Source of the DNA: Variovorax atrisoli 110B
GTDB taxonomy: Bacteria > Pseudomonadota > Gammaproteobacteria > Burkholderiales > Burkholderiaceae_C
Length of the DNA: 35,154 nt
Assembly: GCF_000382045.1 (NCBI RefSeq)
Contig: NZ_KB907477.1
Location: 1-35,154 of the forward strand
Direction of reading: 5' to 3'
The translations under genes were made by a program, and so were the position numbers. The notes below the pieces were generated by a model that did not search any database, was not told the origin of the DNA, and saw only the letters and a list, made by a program, of their open reading frames with translations. Positions 1 to 7,450 of this stretch are shown in pieces. Positions within the stretch are counted from its first letter, which is position 1, and the number at the start of each line of letters is the position of its first letter.

Positions 1-909
1 GCCCTTCTTCTTCAGCAGCGCATCCCGCAGCTTGTGCAGCAGCCACATGATGCTGGCCTGGGCCTCCCTGTCCGCCAGCCTCGACAGTTGCCCCCGCAAC
101 AGCCGCTTGAAGTCCAGCATCTGCGTGATCACGCCATTGACCCTGCTCGCAACCCCATCGGGCAGCTGGCTCGCCGCAGCCTTCGCCACGTAGTTCGCCG
201 ACTGCTTCGAGTAGCGCACCGCAGCACCCCACATCCGGCTCCACGTGCTCTGCGTCTTCGGGTCGTGCACCTTGGTCTCTGCCACTGCAGGAGTGCCCAC
301 CGTGAACAGGTCCTTCTGCCCCAGAACGCGGCGCAGGATGTCCACCAGGTTGTCGATGATCTTGTCCGCAAGGTCCGCGCAGCTCTTCAGGATGCCGTCG
401 AGCTTGGCGATCGCGCCGTCGATGAACTTGTCCAGTTCCCCCATGATGGTGGCGTTCAGGTGGCCTACCAGCGTGGTGACGATCGCTTCACCCAGGTTCG
501 ATGCCGCCGTCTTCAGTTCCTGCTTCACCAGGTGCAGCGTGGGCCTCAGGCTCATGCGCGCAGCCGCCATGCTCGGCGGTATCGGGATCAGCCCGATCAG
601 GTTGATGCCCAGGCTCACCCAGTTCAGGAACGCATCGACGCTGTCCTTGGCCTTCTTCTCGACGATGTTGATGATGTCCAGGAACACATCCACCAGCGCC
701 ATGATGTTGCCGACGATCGGGATGCTGCCCAGCACCATCGTCAGCCGCTCCAGCGTCACGTAGCCGCCGCTGAACGAGCGCAGCCAGTCATCTACCGCCT
801 TGCTCGCAGCGGCGACGTCCTCCTTCACGATCGTGTTCAGCGGCGCCACCGCCGTCTGCGGTTCGCGCTCGGTTGCCTGCGGCTTCGAGGCCGCCTCCTG
901 TTCTGCCAT
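1..909 (-). CDS. Rhs-family polymorphic toxin, N-terminal part (partial)
   Basis: The reading frame is open for all 303 codons from ATG 909 to the window edge, so only the N-terminus is visible. A purine-rich tract just upstream could serve as the ribosome binding site. The protein starts with a polar, Ala/Glu-rich stretch (1-35), then has two hydrophobic segments (about 58-82, containing GSIPIVGNIMALVDVF, and 96-115, containing SLGINLIGLIPIPPS), followed by amphipathic helices to residue 300. From memory this pattern matches the N-terminal region of Rhs/DUF6531 effectors in Comamonadaceae; the YD repeats and C-terminal toxin would lie outside the window. It sits 70 bp after vgrG on the same strand, as type VI effectors often do. 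No PAAR motif is visible so far, and no Eag-type (DUF1795) chaperone gene lies between the two. It could instead be another VgrG-linked effector. Confidence 0.68.
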   Translation of the reverse strand, partial: MAEQEAASKPQATEREPQTAVAPLNTIVKEDVAAASKAVDDWLRSFSGGYVTLERLTMVLGSIPIVGNIMALVDVFLDIINIVEKKAKDSVDAFLNWVSLGINLIGLIPIPPSMAAARMSLRPTLHLVKQELKTAASNLGEAIVTTLVGHLNATIMGELDKFIDGAIAKLDGILKSCADLADKIIDNLVDILRRVLGQKDLFTVGTPAVAETKVHDPKTQSTWSRMWGAAVRYSKQSANYVAKAAASQLPDGVASRVNGVITQMLDFKRLLRGQLSRLADREAQASIMWLLHKLRDALLKKKG

Positions 910-945
910 TTTTTCTTTTTCTCTCGAACTCTCGTTTCAGGTTGG

Positions 946-962
946 GTGGCCCACGGGGCCAC
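946..962. other. Hairpin between vgrG and the rhs-like gene
   Basis: A perfect 7-bp inverted repeat (GTGGCCC / GGGCCAC, 3-nt loop) lies between the vgrG stop and the rhs-like start. It has no T-run after it on the minus strand, so it is not a convincing terminator. It may stabilise the mRNA or reduce read-through. Confidence 0.35.
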
Positions 963-979
963 TGGGGACGCTGAGAGGG

Positions 980-3900
980 TCAGCCTGCGAAGCCCGGCGT
1001 CCGGCCTGTGGCGACGGGGTTCGCAGCCGCGGTGGCGATGCCTGGCTGCTTCATCCCGCCGGAAGCGATGCCGCTCATCACGCCGGTGATCGGCACGCCC
1101 ATCGGGCCGAGCTTGGCGCCGGCCGCCTGGATCGCCATGCCGGTCGCCGCCTGGCTTGCCTGGCCGAGCAGCGCCTTGGCGCCGCCCTGCTGGATCGCCT
1201 GCGCCGCGCCCACGGCCTGCTGCGCAACACCGGCCGCCTGGGTGACCTGGTTCAGCGCGCTCGCCGCCTTGCTGCCCATGCCGGCCACGCCCGCAAGAGC
1301 GCCTGCTGCACCGCCTGCCGAACCGGTCAGTCCGGCTGCGTTGCCCATGAGGCCGGAGATGCCGGAGATACCGGACACCCCGCCACCCGCTCCGCCCGCA
1401 CCCGCGCCGGTCGCGCCCTTCGCCTTCCAGTCTTCGGGCGTGCCGTAGTAGCTGCCCTCGTCCCATGGGTCGCGAGGGTCCTTGCCGAACGTGACCTTGG
1501 CGGTGCCGATGGGCAGGCCCGATACCGTCGCGAAGCCGTTGCGGTCGAAGGTGCCCGAATGCGTGCCGCCTTCCGAATCGACCACGTTGAAATCGCCCTG
1601 TGCCACGCCCTGGCGCTTTTCGCCGGTCGGCTTGATGTACTGGTGATAGAGGTCGAGCTGCCCCTTGGGTACCGGCTGCGGATTGGGCAGCGCGGGCTTG
1701 CCGTCGTTGGCCGGCCCCACGAGGCTGTGGACCGCAGCGTGCTCGCGCCAGGTGCCGGCAGTGCCGTGCTCGATGCCGCCCGAACTCCAGCGGCTGTAGC
1801 TGGAGCCGCCGTTGATCACCACTTCTTCCTTCGCCTGTATGGTGATCTTGTTGGCTGTCTGAGTGATGTTGAGCTTGGCCAGTACGTTGACGCTGTCCTT
1901 CAGCGCCTTGATGTCGATGTCCGCGCCGGCCGCCACGAGCCGCATGCCGGCCTTGGCGGCGAACATGCGGATCGCGCTCTGCACGCTCACCAGCATGCTC
2001 TTGCCCGCGCTCACGCTCGTGTGGCCGCCGCTGGTGAGCGCGGTGTGCTCGTTGCTCACCACATGCGTCGAGCCCTGCGCCACGGTCTGCAGGCCCTTGG
2101 CGCTGGCCAGCGTCAGGTGCGACTCCTGGAACTCGGGGAACTCGCCCTGATCGCGGTTGCCGCCCTGGCCCTTGATGGCGTCGTTCTGCTCCTTGATGCT
2201 CGCGGTGACCTCGTCCTGGTCGCCCGTTTCATGGGCCTGCGCGCCCTGCGCCAACCCGCTCAGGCCTTCGTGCATATCGCGGGCCTGCGTGAGGCGGCCC
2301 ACGGTCTCGCCCATGTCGGTGGCATGTGCCTGGGCATTCGGCCGGGCCTCGGTGGTCACCAGCAGACCCTTGCCCGAGCGCAACACGCCATGCCCGTCGG
2401 TGCGCAGCTCAAAGCCCTGTCCGCGCGGCTCCTTGCGCCCTGCGGTGTCCTCGATGCGACCGATGTGCCCCACGCTCAGCTGGCTGGACTGGTGGTCGCT
2501 GCGCAGCTGCGCCTGGATCTTGCCCTGGGTGTCGTCCAGCACGAGGTGGTTGCCGCGCCCGCCGCCGAGTTCGCGGCTGCGAATGCCCGACAGGTGCTTC
2601 TGCCCGGGCAGTTCCCACGACGGCATGGTGTCTGCGTTGTGCACGCAGCCGACCACGATCGGATAGTCGGGGTCGCCGTTGAGGAAGTCGACGATCACCT
2701 CCATGCCGACGCGCGGCACGCTGGTCATGCCGAAGGTGGCGCCGGCCCACGCAGTCGACACGCGCAGCCAGCAGCTGGAGTTCTCGTTGTCCTGGCCCAG
2801 GCGGTCCCAGTGGAACTGCACCTTGATGCGGCCGTACTGGTCGGTCCAGATCTCCTCGCCCGAAGGTCCCACGACCATCGCCGTCTGCGGGCCCCGCGTG
2901 CGCGGCTTGGGCGTGGTGCGCGGCGCCCGCCATGCATAGCTGGTGGGCTGGGCCTCGAAGGCGAAACGCTGCACGGAGCCTTCGGTGCCTTCCGCGCCTT
3001 CGCTGGCCTGCAGGTTCTCCTGCAGGTGGTAGCTCACGCCCACGAGCAGGTACTGCTGGTTCTGGTCGGCCTTGGGATGGCCGGTCAGCCGAAGGGTGTG
3101 GCCGGTGGCCAGCTCGCGCAAATTGGCGCGGCCGGTGGCGCGGCTGCGCTGGCTCAGCTGTTCTTCGTTGCGGATGCGCGCATAGGTCTCGCCGTCGCCG
3201 TGCTGCACGAAGCCGCCGGGCCATTCGTAGTTCTCGTAGGCATCGTGGTCGTGCCCCGGAGGCATCTGCCGCAGGTGCGAGAGCTCGGCCTTGGGCTTCT
3301 CGAAGTCGTAGTCGTCGTTGTAGTGATGGCCCGAGCGCACCTCCTCGGCGATCTCCCATGCATAGATGCGCTCGCGCTGGCCCATGCCGGATTTCTCCAG
3401 CGGGTGATAGCGAACCTCCTCGCCGCCGGGCAGCGGGCTGTGGGAGTTGGCGATGTCGTCGGCGAACACGAGCACCTGCTGGCTGGCCTCGTGCCGGAAG
3501 TGGTAGTAGATGCCTTCGAGCTCGCACAGGCGCGAGATGAAGTCGAAGTCGCTCTCGTGGTACTGCACGCAGTAGTCCCAGCGCCGGTAGTCGCCGCGGC
3601 TGAGTTTCTGCTCGACGGGATGGCCGTAGCGCCCGAGCACTTCCATGACGATCTCGGGCACGCTCTTGCCCTGGAAGATGCGGAAGTCGGTGCGCCGCGT
3701 GGCCAGCCACAGCCAGGGACGAATGCGCAGGCGGTAGAAGGAATGGCGCGAATCCTCCTGCTGCAGTCCGAACCGGGTGGCGATGCCACCCAGGTAGCGC
3801 ACGCCGCCTTCGGTTTCCACCACCACGTTGCAGCTCTTGCCGAGCAGACTCTTCGGATCGATGGCATTGCTGTTGCCCAGCAGCTCGATATCGAAGGCGT

Positions 3901-3988
3901 ACAGCTGGCTCAGCGCTTCACGGCCTACCAGCTGACGGAACTGCAGCGCCTCGCCGGCGGGCGTCTCGATGCTGACGCGCCGGCTCAT
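980..3988 (-). CDS. vgrG: Type VI secretion spike protein VgrG (TssI) with long C-terminal extension
   Basis: This 1002-residue protein forms the trimeric tip of the type VI secretion needle and carries effectors out of the cell. Residues 1 to about 350 are the gp27-like base (motifs RPWLWLATRRTDFRIFQ and CQLEG-like CELEGIYYHFRH). Residues 370-460 are the gp5 OB-fold (DQYGRIKVQFHWDR, SCWLRVSTAWAG, PRVGMEVIVDFLNGDPD). About 470-730 covers the Gp5/DUF2345 beta-helix region, ending near KITIQAKEEVVINGG. Residues 778-845 look like a small beta-sandwich of transthyretin type (GTFDRNGFATVSGLPIGTAK), followed by an Ala/Gly/Met-rich tail to 1002. Most VgrGs are 600-800 residues, so the tail is extra. 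ATG 3988 gives the canonical N-terminus; its Shine-Dalgarno is weak. No other T6SS structural genes are in the window, so this is probably an orphan vgrG effector island. Confidence 0.95.
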   Translation of the reverse strand: MSRRVSIETPAGEALQFRQLVGREALSQLYAFDIELLGNSNAIDPKSLLGKSCNVVVETEGGVRYLGGIATRFGLQQEDSRHSFYRLRIRPWLWLATRRTDFRIFQGKSVPEIVMEVLGRYGHPVEQKLSRGDYRRWDYCVQYHESDFDFISRLCELEGIYYHFRHEASQQVLVFADDIANSHSPLPGGEEVRYHPLEKSGMGQRERIYAWEIAEEVRSGHHYNDDYDFEKPKAELSHLRQMPPGHDHDAYENYEWPGGFVQHGDGETYARIRNEEQLSQRSRATGRANLRELATGHTLRLTGHPKADQNQQYLLVGVSYHLQENLQASEGAEGTEGSVQRFAFEAQPTSYAWRAPRTTPKPRTRGPQTAMVVGPSGEEIWTDQYGRIKVQFHWDRLGQDNENSSCWLRVSTAWAGATFGMTSVPRVGMEVIVDFLNGDPDYPIVVGCVHNADTMPSWELPGQKHLSGIRSRELGGGRGNHLVLDDTQGKIQAQLRSDHQSSQLSVGHIGRIEDTAGRKEPRGQGFELRTDGHGVLRSGKGLLVTTEARPNAQAHATDMGETVGRLTQARDMHEGLSGLAQGAQAHETGDQDEVTASIKEQNDAIKGQGGNRDQGEFPEFQESHLTLASAKGLQTVAQGSTHVVSNEHTALTSGGHTSVSAGKSMLVSVQSAIRMFAAKAGMRLVAAGADIDIKALKDSVNVLAKLNITQTANKITIQAKEEVVINGGSSYSRWSSGGIEHGTAGTWREHAAVHSLVGPANDGKPALPNPQPVPKGQLDLYHQYIKPTGEKRQGVAQGDFNVVDSEGGTHSGTFDRNGFATVSGLPIGTAKVTFGKDPRDPWDEGSYYGTPEDWKAKGATGAGAGGAGGGVSGISGISGLMGNAAGLTGSAGGAAGALAGVAGMGSKAASALNQVTQAAGVAQQAVGAAQAIQQGGAKALLGQASQAATGMAIQAAGAKLGPMGVPITGVMSGIASGGMKQPGIATAAANPVATGRTPGFAG

Positions 3989-4361
3989 TGCGGCGCTTCG
4001 GCTTGCAGATAAAACAAACCGATTAATTGAAATTCAACAGTTACAGATATCGTTTTCAAATTGAGCGGCATACCCGCCTCCCTGACGCATATTTTCACAA
4101 TTATTCTAAATGCTGATTTCTGCCGAGCCCGCGCAATTGAATTGCCCAAGCAATTGAGCATAAAGTTTCAATTGCCAAATCTCTGTACCCAGGAGGGCAC
4201 TGGCAAAAGACACGGCGATTGGACAATTCGACTTCTGGCAATAGGCCCGGGCTTCAGAAATGCGTGTCAAAGGGCACAAAGCCGATGTGCGGCTGCGTTT
4301 CCAGTATCGAAGCTCTTGTTCGATCCCGAGACGCGCTGGGTGGCGTCCTCCAGCACCCTTC
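3989..4361. other. AT-rich gene-free region upstream of vgrG
   Basis: This 373-bp stretch lies between the vgrG start and the MFS transporter stop, and no convincing gene is seen on either strand. Positions about 4010-4250 are clearly AT-rich against a window of about 68% GC, with tracts such as GATTAATTGAAATTC. It most likely holds the vgrG promoter, but I cannot pick a single -35/-10 pair with confidence. Three CAATTG hexamers and a perfect inverted repeat lie in it. Low GC next to a VgrG/Rhs module is a common sign of horizontally acquired DNA or of binding by a silencing protein; that link is inference. Confidence 0.6.
4133..4145. repeat. Inverted repeat GCAATT-G-AATTGC with nearby CAATTG copies
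   Basis: A perfect 6+6 inverted repeat with a one-base centre lies in the AT-rich region. CAATTG occurs at 4134-4139, 4151-4156 and 4169-4174, spaced 17 and 18 bp. It could be an operator cluster for vgrG. No known regulator is assigned. Confidence 0.4.
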
Positions 4362-5558
4362 TCAGGCCCTGCTCGCCCGCTCCATCCCATCCAGCTTCAT
4401 CACCCGCCATGCACACACGCTGCCGAGCACGGCCAGCAGGGCCGCAGCCGCGAACATCGTGCGGTATCCAACGGCCTGCGCGACCGCGCCTCCGAGCAGA
4501 ACGCCGAGCACCCCACCGAATCCGTAGCCGATGACCGTGAACAGCGCCTGCCCTCGCCCGCGCAGGTGACCGGGAAAGCGACGCGACACCATGGCGATGC
4601 AAGTCGTGTGGTGTGCCGCGAAACTCAGCGCATGAAGCCACTGCGCCACGATGAGCGCGGCGATCCATCCGCCCAGGCCGGCGGTCAGCCCCAGCCGCGC
4701 CACGGCTGCGATACCGCACACCAGCATCCAGCGCGGCATCGGCATCAGGCCGATGAGCCTGCCCTGCAGGAAGAACCACACGATCTCCGCGACCACAGAG
4801 AGCGCCCACAGCAGCCCGATGGTGCTCTTGCCGTAGCCGATCGAGTCGAGGTAGAGCGAGAAGAACGCATACACCGAGAAGTGCGACATCACCTGGAAGA
4901 AGAGCGACGCGAAGAACCACTGCACCGCCCGGCTGCGCAGCACCGGCCCGATGGGCTCCCGCACGGTGCCGTGCGCCGCAGGAGGCTCGCGCACGTCGGG
5001 CAGCTTCATGGTCGCGATCAGCACGATGGCCAGCGTGCCCGCCGCCCATGCCGGAAAGTGCTTCATGCCGAAGCGGTCGAACCACTCGCCCGCCACGAAC
5101 ACCGTGAGCAGGAAGCCGGCCGAACCGCACAGCCGGATGCGCCCGTAGCGGCCCCAGTCGCCGGCCACGAGCTGCGCCATCGCTGCTTCGGTGAGCGACA
5201 TCATCGAGCTGGTGTGGGTGAACATCACGAGCAGCACCAGCGCGAGCCACCAGGCACCGCCGTTCCACCACAGCCCGAACGAGCTGGCCAGCGCCACCGC
5301 CGCGCTGAAGCGCAGCAGCTTCACGCGCTGCCCCGTGTGGTCGCTGAGCGCGCCCCAGGCATAGGGCGCGAACACGCGCGTGATCGACTGCACCGAGGCC
5401 AGCAGGCTGATGGTGAAGATCGGCAGCCCCAGGTCCTTCAGCCACAGCGGCAGGTAGGGGTTGAAGAAACCGATGTGCGCGAAATAGCTGGCCGACAGGC
5501 CAGCGAATGCCAGCAGGTGGCCGCGTTTGGCAGCGGCCACTGGTGGCGGGGCGGACAC
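4362..5558 (-). CDS. MFS transporter (HcaT/NHS-like branch)
   Basis: A 398-residue inner-membrane transporter with about twelve hydrophobic segments. It starts with the first helix HLLAFAGLSASYFAHIGFFNPYLPLWL, whose YFAHIGFFNPYLPLWL part is typical of the MFS_1-like/phenylpropionate-permease (HcaT, YfhS-like) branch. The loop RYGRIRLCGSAGFLLTVF between helices 4 and 5 is also typical of that branch. The substrate is not evident. The chosen start is GTG 5558, whose G is the last base of the aroC stop codon TAG, so translation is probably coupled to aroC. No better in-frame ATG lies before the first helix. Membership in an aroC operon may reflect convenience rather than shared metabolism; export or uptake of an aromatic acid is possible but unproven. 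Confidence 0.88.
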   Translation of the reverse strand: MSAPPPVAAAKRGHLLAFAGLSASYFAHIGFFNPYLPLWLKDLGLPIFTISLLASVQSITRVFAPYAWGALSDHTGQRVKLLRFSAAVALASSFGLWWNGGAWWLALVLLVMFTHTSSMMSLTEAAMAQLVAGDWGRYGRIRLCGSAGFLLTVFVAGEWFDRFGMKHFPAWAAGTLAIVLIATMKLPDVREPPAAHGTVREPIGPVLRSRAVQWFFASLFFQVMSHFSVYAFFSLYLDSIGYGKSTIGLLWALSVVAEIVWFFLQGRLIGLMPMPRWMLVCGIAAVARLGLTAGLGGWIAALIVAQWLHALSFAAHHTTCIAMVSRRFPGHLRGRGQALFTVIGYGFGGVLGVLLGGAVAQAVGYRTMFAAAALLAVLGSVCAWRVMKLDGMERASRA

Positions 5559-6682
5559 TAGAGGAAGGACGCCTGCGGCGACGCGGCTTCTGCCTTGCTG
5601 CCCGTGCCCGGGGTGGCCTGCGGCACGTCGCCGCACTGCCCGCGATTGCGCAGCACGTGCTCGATCACCACCAGCGCCAGCATGGCTTCGGCGATCGGCG
5701 TCGCACGGATGCCCACGCAAGGATCGTGGCGGCCCTTGGTGACGACCTCGACGGGGTTGTTGTGGATGTCGATGGACTGGCGCGGGCTGATGATCGAGCT
5801 GGTGGGCTTGATCGCGATGCTCACCTCCAGGTCTTGCCCGGAGCTGATGCCGCCGAGGATGCCGCCCGCGTTGTTGGTGACGAAGCCGGTGGGCGTGATC
5901 GAGTCGCCGTGAGTGGTGCCGCGCTGGGTGACGCTGTCGAAGCCGGCACCGATCTCCACCGCCTTCACCGCATTGATGCCCATCATCGCGTAGGCGATCT
6001 CGGCGTCGAGCTTGTCGAAGAGCGGCTCGCCCAGCCCCACGGGCACGTTCGTGGCGGTGACGCGAAGGCGCGCGCCGCACGAGTCGCCCGCCTTGCGCAG
6101 GCGGTCCATGTAGTCTTCGAGCGCGCTCACGTCGGCGATGGGGGCGAAGAAGGGGTTGTTCGGCACGTGGTCCCAGCTCTCGAAGGAAATGGCGATCTCG
6201 CCGATCTGCGTCATGCAGCCGCGAAAGACCATGCCGTACTTCTCGGCCAGCCACTTCTTGGCGACTGCGCCGGCGGCGACCATGGGCGCCGTCAGCCGCG
6301 CCGAGGAGCGCCCGCCGCCGCGGGGGTCGCGAATGCCGTATTTCTTGAAGTAGGTGAAGTCGGCGTGGCCCGGTCGGAACTGCTGGGCGATCTGGCCGTA
6401 GTCCTTGCTGCGCTGGTCGGTGTTCTGGATCAGCAGGGCGATGGGTGTGCCGGTGGTCTTGCCTTCGTACACGCCGGAGAGGATCTGTACCGTGTCGGGC
6501 TCGTTGCGCTGCGTCACGTGTCGGCTGGTACCGGGGCGGCGACGGTCCAGGTCGCCCTGGATGTCCGCCTCGCTGAGTTCCATGCCCGGGGGGCAGCCAT
6601 CGATGACGCAGCCGATGGCCGGGCCATGCGACTCGCCGAAATTGGTGACCGCGAAAAGATTGCCGAAGGTATTGCCGCTCAT
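5558..6682 (-). CDS. aroC: Chorismate synthase
   Basis: Converts 5-enolpyruvylshikimate-3-phosphate to chorismate, the last step of the shikimate pathway, using reduced FMN without net redox change. The 374-residue length is normal for the bifunctional-independent bacterial enzyme. Family signatures are visible: the start SGNTFGNLFAVTNFGESHG, IDGCPPG, RRRPGTS, the RPGHADFTYFKKYG block and the Arg/Gly-rich RDPRGGGRSSAR, and later AGFDSVTQRG. ATG 6682 gives the canonical N-terminus. There is no clear Shine-Dalgarno; instead a sigma70-like promoter ends seven bases before the ATG (see 6690-6718), which suggests a leaderless transcript. The downstream MFS gene overlaps the stop codon by one base. 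Confidence 0.98.
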   Translation of the reverse strand: MSGNTFGNLFAVTNFGESHGPAIGCVIDGCPPGMELSEADIQGDLDRRRPGTSRHVTQRNEPDTVQILSGVYEGKTTGTPIALLIQNTDQRSKDYGQIAQQFRPGHADFTYFKKYGIRDPRGGGRSSARLTAPMVAAGAVAKKWLAEKYGMVFRGCMTQIGEIAISFESWDHVPNNPFFAPIADVSALEDYMDRLRKAGDSCGARLRVTATNVPVGLGEPLFDKLDAEIAYAMMGINAVKAVEIGAGFDSVTQRGTTHGDSITPTGFVTNNAGGILGGISSGQDLEVSIAIKPTSSIISPRQSIDIHNNPVEVVTKGRHDPCVGIRATPIAEAMLALVVIEHVLRNRGQCGDVPQATPGTGSKAEAASPQASFL

Positions 6683-6689
6683 GGCCGGG

Positions 6690-6718
6690 ATTATCCCGCC
6701 AAAGCGCTCCCCTCTCAG
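6690..6718 (-). promoter_or_regulatory. Candidate aroC promoter giving a leaderless mRNA
   Basis: On the minus strand, CTGAGA (6718-6713), a 17-bp spacer and GATAAT (6695-6690) form a good sigma70-like promoter. The -10 ends seven bases before the aroC ATG, so transcription would start at about the A of the start codon. The -10 also lies in a small palindrome, CGGGA-TTA-TCCCG (6686-6698). Confidence 0.5.
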
Positions 6719-6900
6719 TCGGTCGTGCTCTCCAGGCGCTTGGACAGGGCCGACACCTGAAGCTCGATGGCGAAGAGCCGCTCGTTCAGCACCGCCGTCT
6801 GGAGCCGGATCGCCTCGATGATGGCCTTGGTCTGCGGGTCGGCCGTGCTGTCGCAGAGTTCGGCCAGGTCATGCAGCTTCTTGCGCAGTTCGTTGCTCAT
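6715..6900 (-). CDS. Small conserved-looking helical protein (61 aa)
   Basis: I do not recognise a named family. The 61 residues start MSNELRKKLHDLAEL and are rich in Leu, Ala, Glu and Lys. Heptad-like spacing in the second half (IIEAIRLQTAVLNERLFAIE) suggests an amphipathic helix or short coiled coil. There is no signal peptide or membrane segment, so it is probably cytosolic. The start at ATG 6900 is preferred to one at 6963, because the extra residues look like translated intergenic sequence (Pro/Arg-rich). Its stop lies inside the putative -35 of aroC. Codon use fits the rest of the window. Function unknown. Confidence 0.6.
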   Translation of the reverse strand: MSNELRKKLHDLAELCDSTADPQTKAIIEAIRLQTAVLNERLFAIELQVSALSKRLESTTD

Positions 6901-6928
6901 GGGAAGGCTCCGGTGATCGCGTCGAGGG

Positions 6929-6945
6929 AACCCCAGTATGGGGTT
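6929..6945. other. Hairpin after the SRPBCC gene
   Basis: AACCCC-AGTAT-GGGGTT forms a 6-bp stem 41 bases beyond the stop of the SRPBCC gene on the minus strand. No T-run follows, so termination here is only a weak possibility. Confidence 0.25.
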
Positions 6946-6985
6946 TGGAAGGCGCTGCGGCAATGCGGCGGCACCCGGGTCCGCT

Positions 6986-7450
6986 TCAGCCAGCCGCCGG
7001 GCTCAGCCAGCCCTGCAGCTTGACGAGCGCGCCGCTCCAGCCGTGCTCATGCGCATCGCGTGCGGCTTGGTCGAAGAACTGCTCGTGGATCAGCACCAGC
7101 TCGCAGCCATCGGCATCGGGCTCGATGCGCAACGTGACGCGCGACTCGCGCTCCGGCGTGCTGTGCCAGGCCCAGCTGAAGACCAGCTTGCGCTCGGGCA
7201 CGACCTCGAGGTAAGTGCCGCTCACGTCGTGCGTCTCGCCGTCGTCGGCCAGCATCGCCACGCGAAAGCGGCCGCCCACGCGCAGGTCGACCTCGGCGAT
7301 CGGCACCGAAACGATCTCCCCGGGCCCGAACCAGAGCATCAGCGCCTGCGGGTCGGTCCACGCGCGCCAGAGCTTGTCGGGCGAGACGCGGTAGTGCCGT
7401 CGGAGGGTGAGCGAGGGGCGTCCGGCGTCGCCGGCGGAAGGTTTCTCCAT
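6986..7450 (-). CDS. SRPBCC/AHSA1-domain protein
   Basis: A 154-residue protein of the START/Bet v1 helix-grip fold, AHSA1-like branch. Family marks are RHYRVSPDKLWRAWTDPQALMLWFGP near the N-terminus, the central DLRVGGRFRVAMLADDGE, GTYLEVVPERKLVFSWAW, and the C-terminal HEQFFDQAARDAHEHGWSGAL helix. Such proteins bind a hydrophobic ligand in a cavity; many are encoded directly after an ArsR repressor, as here, but their ligands are mostly unknown. The start at ATG 7450 is chosen because upstream in-frame residues are low-complexity and belong to the overlapping ArsR gene. The two genes overlap by 112 bases in different frames, so they are translated from the same message. Confidence 0.88.
   Translation of the reverse strand: MEKPSAGDAGRPSLTLRRHYRVSPDKLWRAWTDPQALMLWFGPGEIVSVPIAEVDLRVGGRFRVAMLADDGETHDVSGTYLEVVPERKLVFSWAWHSTPERESRVTLRIEPDADGCELVLIHEQFFDQAARDAHEHGWSGALVKLQGWLSPAAG

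Noticed and set aside
800..4012. 1070-codon plus-strand open frame opposite vgrG
   Set aside because: It is the antisense reading of a clear VgrG; its product is Ala/Arg/His-rich low complexity, as expected for high-GC shadow frames.
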